In this document: positions 33,227 to 41,681 of the stretch, piece by piece
Layout: every line of letters begins with the position of its first letter
How positions within the stretch are numbered: position 1 is the first letter of the stretch
Assembly (NCBI RefSeq): GCF_002101395.1
Contig: NZ_CP019706.1
Span: 2,604,001-2,668,000 of the forward strand
DNA: 64,000 bases
DNA from: Pantoea alhagi
GTDB taxonomy: Bacteria; Pseudomonadota; Gammaproteobacteria; Enterobacterales; Enterobacteriaceae
Direction: 5' to 3'
Made by a program: the position numbers and the translations under genes
The notes under the pieces: generated by a model
What the model was told of the DNA's origin: nothing
Databases searched by the model: none
Seen by the model: the letters and a program-made list of their open reading frames with translations, nothing else

Positions 33227-34441
33227 ATGAAATTACCGATTTACCTGGATTATTCCGCTACCACGCCAGCCGATCCGCGTGTGGCGGAAAAGATGATGCA
33301 GTATCTGACTCTGGACGGCACCTTCGGTAACCCGGCCTCCCGTTCCCACCGTTTTGGCTGGCAGTCGGAAGAGGCGGTTGATATTGCGCGCAACCAGGTC
33401 GCCGAGCTGGTAGGGGCTGACCCGCGTGAAATCGTGTTTACCTCTGGCGCGACCGAGTCTGACAACCTGGCTATCAAAGGCGCTGCCCAGTTTTATCAGA
33501 AAAAAGGCAAGCACATCATTACCAGCAAAACCGAACATAAAGCGGTGCTGGATACCTGTCGCCAGTTAGAGCGCGAAGGCTTTGAAGTAACTTATCTCGC
33601 GCCGCAGAGCAACGGCATTATCGATCTGCAGGAACTGGAAGCGGCGATGCGTGACGATACCGTTCTGGTTTCCATCATGCATGTTAATAACGAAATCGGC
33701 GTGGTGCAGGATATCGCGACCATCGGTGAAATGTGCCGCGCGCGCGGGATCATTTACCACGTTGATGCCACGCAAAGCGTTGGCAAACTGCCAATCGACC
33801 TCAGCCAGCTGAAAGTGGATCTGATGTCGTTCTCCGCGCATAAAATCTACGGTCCGAAAGGCATCGGCGCGCTTTACGTACGTCGCAAGCCGCGTATTCG
33901 TCTGGAAGCGCAGATCCACGGCGGCGGTCACGAACGCGGTATGCGTTCCGGTACTCTGCCGGTGCATCAGATTGTCGGCATGGGCGAAGCTTACCGTATC
34001 GCGAAAGAAGAGATGGAAAGCGAAATGGCGCGCCTGCGCACGCTGCGTAACCGTCTGTGGGATGGCCTGAAGGATATCGAAGAAGTCTATCTTAACGGCG
34101 ATCTGGAGCAGGGCGCACCGAACATTCTGAACGTCAGCTTCAACTATGTAGAAGGTGAGTCGCTGATCATGGCGCTGAAAGATCTGGCGGTTTCCTCTGG
34201 CTCCGCCTGTACTTCCGCCAGCCTGGAACCTTCTTACGTGCTGCGCGCGCTCGGTATGAGCGACGAGCTGGCACACAGTTCAATCCGTTTCTCCCTTGGC
34301 CGCTTCACGACTGAAGAAGAGATTGATTACACCATTGCGCTGGTGCGCAAATCCATTGGCCGACTGCGCGAGCTTTCTCCACTGTGGGAAATGTTTAAAG
34401 CGGGCGTGGATTTGAACAGCATCGAATGGGCGCATCATTAA
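33227..34441 (+). CDS. iscS: Cysteine desulfurase IscS
   Basis: PLP enzyme that takes sulfur from cysteine and passes it as persulfide to IscU, ThiI, TusA and others. PLP lysine is in SFSAHKIYGPKG (about residue 206) and the active-site cysteine in SSGSACTSASLEPSYV (about 328). 404 residues as in E. coli, starting MKLPIYLDYSATTPADPRV. It lies 39 bases after iscR and 24 bases before iscU. Confidence 0.98.
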   Translation: MKLPIYLDYSATTPADPRVAEKMMQYLTLDGTFGNPASRSHRFGWQSEEAVDIARNQVAELVGADPREIVFTSGATESDNLAIKGAAQFYQKKGKHIITSKTEHKAVLDTCRQLEREGFEVTYLAPQSNGIIDLQELEAAMRDDTVLVSIMHVNNEIGVVQDIATIGEMCRARGIIYHVDATQSVGKLPIDLSQLKVDLMSFSAHKIYGPKGIGALYVRRKPRIRLEAQIHGGGHERGMRSGTLPVHQIVGMGEAYRIAKEEMESEMARLRTLRNRLWDGLKDIEEVYLNGDLEQGAPNILNVSFNYVEGESLIMALKDLAVSSGSACTSASLEPSYVLRALGMSDELAHSSIRFSLGRFTTEEEIDYTIALVRKSIGRLRELSPLWEMFKAGVDLNSIEWAHH

Positions 34442-34465
34442 TTTCAGGTTTCAGGAGAACAGATC

Positions 34466-34852
34466 ATGGCTTACAGCGAAAAAGTAATCGATCACTACGA
34501 AAATCCACGCAACGTGGGATCTTTTGACAACAGCGATCCCACTATCGGCAGCGGCATGGTCGGCGCACCGGCGTGCGGCGACGTCATGAAGCTGCAAATC
34601 AAGGTAAGCGACAGTGGCATTATTGAAGATGCACGTTTCAAAACCTACGGCTGCGGTTCCGCTATCGCTTCCAGCTCGCTGATTACCGAATGGGTAAAAG
34701 GCAAGTCGCTTGATGAAGCCGCTGCGATTAAAAATACTCAGATCGCCGAAGAGCTGGAACTGCCACCGGTGAAAATTCACTGCTCAATCCTGGCTGAAGA
34801 CGCCATCAAGGCCGCCATCGCGGATTACAAGAGCAAGAAAGACGCACAGTAA
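34466..34852 (+). CDS. iscU: Iron-sulfur cluster scaffold IscU
   Basis: Scaffold on which IscS sulfur and iron assemble a 2Fe-2S cluster. Ligand cysteines are Cys37 (GAPACGDV), Cys63 (YGCGSAI) and Cys106 (IHCSIL), and the HscA recognition motif LPPVK is just before the last. 128 residues, as in E. coli. AGGAG precedes the start; iscA follows after 9 bases. Confidence 0.98.
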   Translation: MAYSEKVIDHYENPRNVGSFDNSDPTIGSGMVGAPACGDVMKLQIKVSDSGIIEDARFKTYGCGSAIASSSLITEWVKGKSLDEAAAIKNTQIAEELELPPVKIHCSILAEDAIKAAIADYKSKKDAQ

Positions 34853-34861
34853 GGGGAAATT

Positions 34862-35185
34862 ATGTCTATTACCCTGAGCGACAGCGCGGCTTCCCGCGTA
34901 AGCAACTTTTTGCATAACCGTGGTAAAGGCTTTGGCTTACGTCTTGGCGTACGTACCTCTGGCTGTTCCGGCATGGCCTACGTGCTGGAGTTTGTCGATG
35001 CGCCCCAGCCCGAAGATACCGTTTTCGAAGATAAAGGCGTTAACGTGGTTATCGATGCGAAAAGCCTGGTTTATCTCGACGGGACCGAGCTTGATTTCGT
35101 GAAGGAAGGCCTGAACGAAGGGTTCAGGTTCAATAACCCGAACATGAAAGATGAATGCGGCTGCGGAGAAAGCTTCAACGTTTAG
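34862..35185 (+). CDS. iscA: A-type iron-sulfur carrier IscA
   Basis: Carrier that accepts iron or clusters from the scaffold and delivers them to apoproteins. The conserved cysteines are Cys35 (SGCSGMAY) and the C-terminal pair in CGCGESF (Cys99, Cys101). 107 residues, as in E. coli. An 82-base gap with a hairpin separates it from hscB, the longest gap inside the operon after iscR. Confidence 0.98.
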   Translation: MSITLSDSAASRVSNFLHNRGKGFGLRLGVRTSGCSGMAYVLEFVDAPQPEDTVFEDKGVNVVIDAKSLVYLDGTELDFVKEGLNEGFRFNNPNMKDECGCGESFNV

Positions 35186-35206
35186 CGTTGGCGCAGCAGC
35201 AGGATA

Positions 35207-35236
35207 AATCGCTCCGGGAACGGGGCGATTCTTTTT
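35207..35236 (+). terminator. Intra-operon hairpin with T-run between iscA and hscB
   Basis: AATCGCTCCG (35207-35216) pairs with CGGGGCGATT (35221-35230), one G-T pair, closing a GGAA tetraloop, then CTTTTTA. It has the form of an intrinsic terminator and may lower expression of hscBA-fdx relative to iscRSUA, or mark a processing end. Confidence 0.65.
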
Positions 35237-35267
35237 ATGCATCCCTCTGTTATCAACTGAGTCTGCT

Positions 35268-35786
35268 ATGGATTACTTCACTCTTTTTGGCCTGCCGCCC
35301 TCTTTTGAGATTGACGCGGCAGAGCTCACCGCTCGTTTTCAGGCGCTGCAACGTCAGTTCCACCCCGATCGCTTCGCATCACAGCCGGAGCGTGAACGCC
35401 TTCAGGCCTTACAGCAGGCCGCCACCATCAATCAAGGCTATCAGGCTCTGCGCCAGCCGCTGCCGCGCGCGGAATATCTGCTGTCGCTGCACGGTTTCGA
35501 TATCAATAATGAACAGCATACGATGCGCGATACTGCCTTTCTGATGGAGCAGCTGGCGTTGCGGGAAGAGCTGGACGCGATAGAACAGGCGCCCGACGCC
35601 GAAGCGAAACTGCAAGCCTTTATGCAGCGGCTGGCAGCAATGATGCAGCAGCGCAGTCAGCAAATGCAGCAGGAACTGGCCGCTGCCCAGTGGGATGCGG
35701 CGGCAGATACGGTGCGCAAGCTGCGTTTTCTCGCTAAACTGCGCAGCCAGACAGAACAGCTGGAAGAGAAGCTGCTCGATTTCTAA
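35268..35786 (+). CDS. hscB: Fe-S co-chaperone HscB
   Basis: J-domain protein that brings IscU to HscA and stimulates its ATPase. The HPD motif is at residues 32-34 (RQFHPDRFAS), followed by the C-terminal three-helix IscU-binding domain. 172 residues against 171. hscA begins 14 bases after its stop. Confidence 0.97.
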   Translation: MDYFTLFGLPPSFEIDAAELTARFQALQRQFHPDRFASQPERERLQALQQAATINQGYQALRQPLPRAEYLLSLHGFDINNEQHTMRDTAFLMEQLALREELDAIEQAPDAEAKLQAFMQRLAAMMQQRSQQMQQELAAAQWDAAADTVRKLRFLAKLRSQTEQLEEKLLDF

Positions 35787-35800
35787 CCGGGAAAACTAAC

Positions 35801-37651
35801 ATGGCGTTATTACAAATTAGCGAGCCGGGTCTGAGTGCTGCCCCGCACCAGCGTCGTCTGGCCGTGGGAATCGATCTGGGCACCACTAACTCTTTGGTCG
35901 CCACCGTGCGCAGCGGACAGGCAGAAACCCTGCCCGATGCGCAGGGTCGTCACCTTTTGCCTTCGGTGGTGTGGTATCAGGCGCAGCAAAATTGCGTAGG
36001 ATGGGAAGCGCGCCAGCAGGCGGCAACCGATCCGGTGAATACCATTAGTTCGGTTAAGCGCTTGATGGGCCGTTCGCTGGCCGATATTCAACAGCGTTAT
36101 CCTCATCTTCCCTATCAACTGCTGCCCAGCGAAAACGGTCTGCCGATGATCCAGACGGCGGCGGGCATGGTGAATCCGGTACGCGTTTCTGCTGATATTC
36201 TGCAGTCGCTGGCCGGGCGTGCGCGTGAAAGCCTGCAGGGCGAGCTGGACGGCGTGGTAATTACCGTTCCCGCCTATTTCGATGATGCACAGCGTCAGGG
36301 TACCAAAGATGCCGCCCGTCTGGCGGGGTTACAGGTGCTGCGTCTGCTGAACGAACCCACTGCGGCAGCGATCGCCTATGGCCTGGATTCAGGACAGGAA
36401 GGGGTGATTGCGGTTTACGATCTTGGCGGCGGCACGTTCGATATTTCCGTGCTGCGCCTGAGCCGCGGTGTGTTTGAGGTGCTGGCGACCGGCGGCGATT
36501 CAGCGCTGGGCGGCGATGATTTCGACCATCTGCTGGCCGACTGGCTGCGTGAGCAGGCCGGGTTGCACGATCGTGGCGATCACAGCGTACAGCGGCAGCT
36601 GCTGGATAAGGCCATCGCCGCCAAAATCGCTCTGAGCGAACATGAGAGCGTTGCCGTAACGCTGGGCGAGTGGCAGGGCACGGTTACGCGCGCTGATTTC
36701 GATAACCTGATCGCCGGGCTGGTGAAGCGGACGCTGCTCTCCTGCCGCCGGGCGCTGAAAGATGCTGATGTCACGCCGGAAGAGGTACTGGAAGTGGTGA
36801 TGGTGGGCGGCTCGACGCGCGTCCCGCTGGTGCGTGAAAAGGTCGGCGAATTTTTTGGTCGTCAGCCGTTAACCACCATCGATCCGGATAAAGTGGTGGC
36901 CATCGGTGCGGCGATTCAGGCTGATATTCTGGCAGGTAACAAACCGGACAGCGATATGCTGCTGCTGGATGTGATCCCGCTCTCGCTGGGGCTGGAAACC
37001 ATGGGCGGCCTGGTTGAGAAAATTATTCCGCGTAACACCACCATTCCGGTCGCACGCGCCCAGGAATTTACCACCTTTAAAGATGGTCAAACGGCGATGA
37101 GCATGCATGTGCTGCAGGGCGAGCGTGAGCTGGTTGCCGATTGTCGTTCGCTGGCGCGTTTCGCGCTGCGCAATATTCCGGCCATGCCCGCTGGTGGTGC
37201 GCATATTCGTGTGACCTTTCAGGTGGATGCGGATGGGCTGCTGAGCGTGACGGCGATGGAAAAATCCACCGGTGCAGAAGCCTCGATTCAGGTTAAGCCC
37301 TCGTATGGACTGACCGAAAACGAAATCGCCAGCATGATTACCGACTCTATGGCCTATGCGCAGCAGGATGTGGCGGCGCGTAAGCTGGCCGAGCAGAAGG
37401 TTGAAGGCCTGCGGGTGCTGGAAAGCCTGGCCGGCGCGCTGGCGGAAGATGCCGCGTTGCTGAGCGCAGATGAGTTACAGAAGATTCAACAGGCGCAGCA
37501 GCAGCTGCAGGAAACACTCCGCGCCGAAGAGGCCGATGCCATCAGCGCGGCGGTAAAACAACTTGATAAAGTAACCCAGGATTTTGCCGCCCGTCGTATG
37601 GACAACTCAGTCCGTCGCGCGCTGGCCGGTCATTCTGTGGATGAGGTTTGA
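35801..37651 (+). CDS. hscA: Fe-S chaperone HscA (Hsp70 family)
   Basis: Specialised Hsp70 that releases clusters from IscU. Nucleotide-binding motifs: VGIDLGTTNSLVATV near residue 22, VYDLGGGTFDISVLRL near 205, and VGGSTRVPLVREKV near 331; the substrate-binding domain follows from about 390. 616 residues, as in E. coli. It lacks the acidic EEVD-like tail of DnaK. Three bases separate it from fdx. Confidence 0.98.
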   Translation: MALLQISEPGLSAAPHQRRLAVGIDLGTTNSLVATVRSGQAETLPDAQGRHLLPSVVWYQAQQNCVGWEARQQAATDPVNTISSVKRLMGRSLADIQQRYPHLPYQLLPSENGLPMIQTAAGMVNPVRVSADILQSLAGRARESLQGELDGVVITVPAYFDDAQRQGTKDAARLAGLQVLRLLNEPTAAAIAYGLDSGQEGVIAVYDLGGGTFDISVLRLSRGVFEVLATGGDSALGGDDFDHLLADWLREQAGLHDRGDHSVQRQLLDKAIAAKIALSEHESVAVTLGEWQGTVTRADFDNLIAGLVKRTLLSCRRALKDADVTPEEVLEVVMVGGSTRVPLVREKVGEFFGRQPLTTIDPDKVVAIGAAIQADILAGNKPDSDMLLLDVIPLSLGLETMGGLVEKIIPRNTTIPVARAQEFTTFKDGQTAMSMHVLQGERELVADCRSLARFALRNIPAMPAGGAHIRVTFQVDADGLLSVTAMEKSTGAEASIQVKPSYGLTENEIASMITDSMAYAQQDVAARKLAEQKVEGLRVLESLAGALAEDAALLSADELQKIQQAQQQLQETLRAEEADAISAAVKQLDKVTQDFAARRMDNSVRRALAGHSVDEV

Positions 37652-37654
37652 TCA

Positions 37655-37990
37655 ATGCCGAAGATTGTCTTTTTACCCCATAAGGACCTGCTGCCGGAAG
37701 GCGGCGTATTTGACGCCGCACAGGGCGATACTATTCTTGACGTCGCGCTGCGCAACGGCATTGAGCTTGAGCATGCCTGTGAAAAATCCTGTGCCTGCAC
37801 CACCTGCCACTGCATCGTGCGTGAAGGATTCGACTCACTGCCAGAAAGCAGCGAAGATGAAGATGATATGCTGGATAAAGCCTGGGGACTGGAGCCGGAA
37901 AGCCGTCTCAGCTGCCAGGCGCGCGTAACGGATGAAGACCTGGTAGTGGAACTTCCACGCTATACCATCAACCACGCACGCGAACATTAA
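37655..37990 (+). CDS. fdx: [2Fe-2S] ferredoxin Fdx
   Basis: Adrenodoxin-type ferredoxin that supplies electrons for cluster assembly. Cluster ligands Cys42, Cys48 and Cys51 are in CEKSCACTTCHC and the fourth in RLSCQARV (about 87). 111 residues, as in E. coli. It follows hscA after 3 bases. A hairpin lies in the 52-base gap before iscX. Confidence 0.98.
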   Translation: MPKIVFLPHKDLLPEGGVFDAAQGDTILDVALRNGIELEHACEKSCACTTCHCIVREGFDSLPESSEDEDDMLDKAWGLEPESRLSCQARVTDEDLVVELPRYTINHAREH

Positions 37991-37998
37991 TCATTAAG

Positions 37999-38026
37999 CG
38001 GGTCGGCCTTAAAGCCGGCCCGTTTT
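37999..38026 (+). terminator. Hairpin with short T-run between fdx and iscX
   Basis: CGGGTCGGC (37999-38007) pairs with GCCGGCCCG (38014-38022), one G-T pair, 6-base loop, then TTTT. It looks like a leaky terminator inside the operon. Confidence 0.6.
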
Positions 38027-38042
38027 CGTCTGAGGAGAAATT

Positions 38043-38243
38043 GTGGGACTGAAATGGACCGACAGCCGTGAAATCGGCGAAGCCTTGTACGATGCTTATC
38101 CTGATACCGACCCAAAAACGGTACGCTTTACCGATATGCATCAATGGATTTGTCAGCTGGAAGGGTTTGATGATAATCCTGATGCATCCAGTGAAAAAAT
38201 TCTTGAAGCGATACTGCTGGTTTGGCTGGATGAGTTTGAGTAA
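38043..38243 (+). CDS. iscX: IscX, iron-binding regulator of IscS
   Basis: Small acidic protein that binds iron and IscS and tunes cysteine desulfurase activity. 66 residues beginning MGLKWTDSREIGEALYD, the same length as in E. coli. The start is at TGTGGGACTG as GTG: the first codon is GTG at 38043, with GAGGAG at 38032-38037. It is the last gene of the isc operon proper; pepB follows after 49 bases. Confidence 0.95.
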   Translation: MGLKWTDSREIGEALYDAYPDTDPKTVRFTDMHQWICQLEGFDDNPDASSEKILEAILLVWLDEFE

Positions 38244-38292
38244 CTCTGGCTGCTTCCATTCTCGTTTCAGAAAAATATAAAGGGATACAAAA

Positions 38293-39579
38293 ATGACCAC
38301 TGAAAAGATGAATATCGCGCTGTCGACCACGGCTGCGGATGCTCGTTGGGGCGAAAAAGCGATCCTCAGCAGCAACGAAGAAGGAATGACGATCCACCTG
38401 AACGGTAGCGATGCGCTGGCAACCATTCAGCGCGCCGCGCGTAAAATTGACGGTCAGGGCATTCGCCATGTGGCGTTGAGCGGTGACGGCTGGGATTTGG
38501 AAAAAAGCTGGGCGTTTTGGCAAGGCTATCGCGGACCGAAAGGCGAACGCAGTGTTGACTGGGCACCGCTCAGCGACAGCGATCGCCAGGAGCTGGATCG
38601 CCGTCTGAATATCATCGACTGGGTGCGCAATGTGATTAACCAGCCGGCTGAAGAGCTGGGCCCGGAGCAACTGGCGCGCCGCGCGGTTGATCTGATCAGC
38701 AAATATGCCGGTGATGCGGTGAGTTACCGTATCACCAAGGGCGAAGATCTGCGCGAGCAAAACTATCTGGGTTTGCATACCGTGGGTCGCGGCTCGTCGC
38801 GCAGTCCGGTCCTGCTGGCGCTCGATTATAATCCGGGTGGTGACGAAAATACCCCGGTTTACGCCTGTCTGGTAGGCAAAGGCATTACCTTTGATACCGG
38901 CGGCTACAGCCTGAAGCAAAGCGCCTTTATGGACTCCATGAAGTCCGATATGGGCGGCGCAGCAACCCTTACCGGTGCGTTAGGGCTGGCGATTGCGCGC
39001 GGCCTGAAAAAACGCGTAAAACTCTATCTTTGCTGTGCAGACAATATGGTGAGCGGCAACGCTTTCCGCCTGGGTGATATTATTCGCTACCGCAACGGCA
39101 AAACCGTTGAGGTCATGAATACCGATGCGGAAGGGCGTCTGGTTCTGGCTGATGGCCTGATTGATGCCAGCCAGCAGCAGCCGGAGCTGCTTATTGATGC
39201 AGCTACGCTGACCGGCGCTGCAAAAACCGCGCTGGGCAACGATTATCACGCGCTGTTTACCTTTGACGATCGGCTGGCGCAGGAGCTGTTAAACAGCGCC
39301 GCCAGCGAAAACGAAGCGTTCTGGCGTCTGCCGCTGGCGGAGTTCCATCGGACTCATCTGTCATCCAACTTTGCCGATCTGAACAATATTGCCGGTGCGG
39401 CACATACCGCAGGCGCAAGTACGGCCGCTGCGTTCCTGTCGCATTTTGTCAGTAACTATCAGCAGGGCTGGCTGCATATTGATTGTTCCGCTACCTATCG
39501 CAAAGGCGCGGTTGAACAGTGGGCAGCCGGTGCGACCGGGCTTGGCGTGCGCACCATCGCTAATCTGCTGCTGAAATAA
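38293..39579 (+). CDS. pepB: Peptidase B (M17 leucyl aminopeptidase family)
   Basis: Cytoplasmic manganese or zinc aminopeptidase that releases N-terminal residues from small peptides. The M17 signature NTDAEGRLVLAD is at about residue 276, and metal ligands lie in GKGITFDTGGYSLK and the SDMGGA segment. 428 residues against 427 in E. coli. It is downstream of iscX in the same direction, as in E. coli, and is followed after 50 bases by sseB. Confidence 0.96.
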   Translation: MTTEKMNIALSTTAADARWGEKAILSSNEEGMTIHLNGSDALATIQRAARKIDGQGIRHVALSGDGWDLEKSWAFWQGYRGPKGERSVDWAPLSDSDRQELDRRLNIIDWVRNVINQPAEELGPEQLARRAVDLISKYAGDAVSYRITKGEDLREQNYLGLHTVGRGSSRSPVLLALDYNPGGDENTPVYACLVGKGITFDTGGYSLKQSAFMDSMKSDMGGAATLTGALGLAIARGLKKRVKLYLCCADNMVSGNAFRLGDIIRYRNGKTVEVMNTDAEGRLVLADGLIDASQQQPELLIDAATLTGAAKTALGNDYHALFTFDDRLAQELLNSAASENEAFWRLPLAEFHRTHLSSNFADLNNIAGAAHTAGASTAAAFLSHFVSNYQQGWLHIDCSATYRKGAVEQWAAGATGLGVRTIANLLLK

Positions 39580-39585
39580 GCGCCT

Positions 39586-39608
39586 GGGGCCAGTCTGGTT
39601 CTGGCCCC
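39586..39608 (+). other. Hairpin between pepB and sseB
   Basis: GGGGCCAG (39586-39593) pairs perfectly with CTGGCCCC (39601-39608) around a 7-base loop. No T-run follows, so it is more likely an RNA-stabilising element than a terminator. Confidence 0.5.
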
Positions 39609-39629
39609 GTTAAACAAGACAGAAAGAGC

Positions 39630-40418
39630 ATGAATCACATGGAAACAAATGCTAACGCACGTCTGGAAAAGGTGCTGGAACTGGCGGCGACTGAGCCTGC
39701 GCATCGGCCAGAGTTTTTTACCCTGCTGATGGAAGCCAGCGTTTGGGTGCCGGGCAGCAGCACTGATGAAAAGCTGGATGCCAGTACGCCGGTAGAGCTA
39801 CAGCACTGGGAAAAGGAAGATGGCACCAGCGTGATTCCTTTTTTTACCTCCGAAGCGGCGATGGCGGAAGCGACAGAGGGCGAGCAGTCTTATGTCATGT
39901 TGCCGGTACGCACGCTGTTTGAGATGACGCAGGGCGAAACGCTGTTTCTTAATCCCAAACTGCCAGCGGGGAAAGAGTTCTCTCCACGCGAGATCGCTCA
40001 TCTGCTGGGGGAAGAAGGCGATGCGCTAAGCCAGCAAACGGTGCTGGAGGGCGGTACGTCGCTGCTGCTATCGGAAGTTGCCGAGCCGCCTGCGCAGATG
40101 ATCGATTCTTTAACGCAGCTGTTAAGCAAATATAAGCAGGTGCGCCGGGCATTTGTTGCGCATATCAAAGAGCGGGCAGACGAGCGGCCTAATCTGCTGA
40201 TCGCTATTGAGGCGGACGAGGATATCGATAAGATCATTCGTGCTGTGGGTGCGGTTGCCACCGATACTTTACTGGATGATGAACCGGTGGATATCTGCCA
40301 AATCGTCGAAGGCGAGAAGGGCATCAGCCATTTCTTCACGGCGCACATTACGCCGTTTTATGAACGACGCTGGGGAAGTTTTCTGCGTGAGTTCAAAGGC
40401 GGCCAGCGTATTATCTAA
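39630..40418 (+). CDS. sseB: Enhanced serine sensitivity protein SseB
   Basis: Cytoplasmic protein of the SseB family; in E. coli overexpression changes serine sensitivity, and the biochemical role is unknown. Strong matches to E. coli SseB include LQHWEKEDGTSVIPFFTS, PVRTLFEMT-GETLFLN, SEVAEPPAQMIDSLT and ISHF-HI-PFYERRWG-FLR-FK. Length is 262 against 258. The start may be ATG 39630 or ATG 39639; AGAAAGAG precedes. It converges with sseA. Confidence 0.93.
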   Translation: MNHMETNANARLEKVLELAATEPAHRPEFFTLLMEASVWVPGSSTDEKLDASTPVELQHWEKEDGTSVIPFFTSEAAMAEATEGEQSYVMLPVRTLFEMTQGETLFLNPKLPAGKEFSPREIAHLLGEEGDALSQQTVLEGGTSLLLSEVAEPPAQMIDSLTQLLSKYKQVRRAFVAHIKERADERPNLLIAIEADEDIDKIIRAVGAVATDTLLDDEPVDICQIVEGEKGISHFFTAHITPFYERRWGSFLREFKGGQRII

Positions 40419-40455
40419 GCTGGCTTCGCCACTGCGCAGAGCGTATGAATGATTA

Positions 40456-40480
40456 AAGGGTCGCCAGGCGACCCTTCTTT
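40456..40480. terminator. Terminator between sseB and sseA
   Basis: AAGGGTCG (40456-40463) pairs with CGACCCTT (40469-40476), extended inward by one pair, followed by CTTTA. It lies between two convergent genes and could serve both. Confidence 0.7.
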
Positions 40481-40513
40481 ATTGTGGCGGTGCCTTACCC
40501 CAGGCCGCGGCGC

Positions 40514-41362
40514 TTAGTGCGACGTGGCAACAGGCAGATCGTCGCGGCTGCCCCATTCGCTCCATGAACCGTCATACAGTTTCACCTCTTTGATACCCAG
40601 CGCTGTTAGTGCCAGGATAGCGACCGCCGCTGTGACGCCAGAGCCGCAGCTGGCCACGATAGGCTGGGTTAAGTCTACGCCCTGATGCTGAAAAATGGCG
40701 CGTAGCTCCGCTTCCGGTTTCAGTTGACCGTTAATCACCAGCTCACCCCAGGGGACATTCCTGCTGCCGGGGATATGGCCGCGACGCAGGCCTGGACGCG
40801 GCTCGTCAACTTCGCCTGCGAAGCGATTGGCCGGGCGCGCATCAATCAGCTGCGCGGTGCCTTCATGGCTGATTAACAGTACGTCAGTGACGCTTTTCAC
40901 CAACTGCGGATCGTAGTGTGCTTCAAACTCCGCTTCCGGCAGATTGACATCGCCGGTTTGCAGCGCATAGCCAGCCTGCTTCCAGCCTGCCAGGCCGCCC
41001 GCCAGCAGTGAAACCCGTTCAACGCCGAAGGCGCGCAGCATCCACCAGGCGCGTGGCGCTGAAAACAGATTGCCCTCATCATATACCACCAGATGTTTTG
41101 TACTGTCGATGCCCAGCTCACGCATCGCCACCGCAAATGTTTCTGGACGCGGCATCATATGCGGATAAGGGCTGTTACGATCGGAGAGCTGCTCAATATC
41201 AAAAAAAGGCGCATTGGGCAGGTGTCCCGCCGCGTATTCGGCATGCATATCCCGTAAGTGCTCCTGACCCGCAGGCGCCATACGCGCGTCGATAACCTGC
41301 AAATCTGCATCGTTCTGATGTTCAGCTAACCACTGAGCGGTTACAAAGAGAGCGGATGTCAT
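40514..41362 (-). CDS. sseA: 3-mercaptopyruvate sulfurtransferase SseA
   Basis: Rhodanese-family enzyme with two rhodanese domains that moves sulfur from 3-mercaptopyruvate to thiophilic acceptors. The active-site loop is CGSGVTA (Cys at about 238), the sequence typical of mercaptopyruvate rather than thiosulfate sulfurtransferases. I chose the ATG at 41362 (MTSALFVTAQWLAEH), preceded by GAGG, which gives 282 residues against 281 in E. coli; the longer frame adds 22 residues without homology. Confidence 0.96.
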   Translation of the reverse strand: MTSALFVTAQWLAEHQNDADLQVIDARMAPAGQEHLRDMHAEYAAGHLPNAPFFDIEQLSDRNSPYPHMMPRPETFAVAMRELGIDSTKHLVVYDEGNLFSAPRAWWMLRAFGVERVSLLAGGLAGWKQAGYALQTGDVNLPEAEFEAHYDPQLVKSVTDVLLISHEGTAQLIDARPANRFAGEVDEPRPGLRRGHIPGSRNVPWGELVINGQLKPEAELRAIFQHQGVDLTQPIVASCGSGVTAAVAILALTALGIKEVKLYDGSWSEWGSRDDLPVATSH

Positions 41363-41681
41363 AACAACCTCAATATCCAATGATGTGCTGTGAGTGTCGA
41401 CGATCTCGCAGCCCAGCTCAAGGCCCAATCTTTGATGCTGCGTTCATGATTACAGATTCGGAAAAGCAGCCGCAAAAAGCGAAATATTTTTTCTCAGGGT
41501 TACATTTGTTTTGCGGCACTCGCCGCAATAACTTCTCTTCGTCACGATAAGCGCTTGCCAGAATGTGTAAACAGAGCAATAACGTGCTGCGCAGGAAATT
41601 ATTCAGGTTTGTTAAATTTTCTCTTTGTTCAGGTGATAATGCCGCTCTGATTTTACAAGGCACTTTTGCCATGGAGTAACT
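41363..41681. other. sseA-yfhM divergent intergenic region (319 bp)
   Basis: No gene or known small RNA is recognisable. GATAAT at 41635-41640 with TTGTTA at 41609-41614 has 20-base spacing, too long for a confident yfhM promoter. CATGGAGTAACT directly precedes yfhM and provides a GGAG ribosome site. Confidence 0.5.

Noticed and set aside
33566..34276. 236-codon minus-strand frame within iscS
   Set aside because: Antisense shadow of iscS; no start signal and no recognisable protein.
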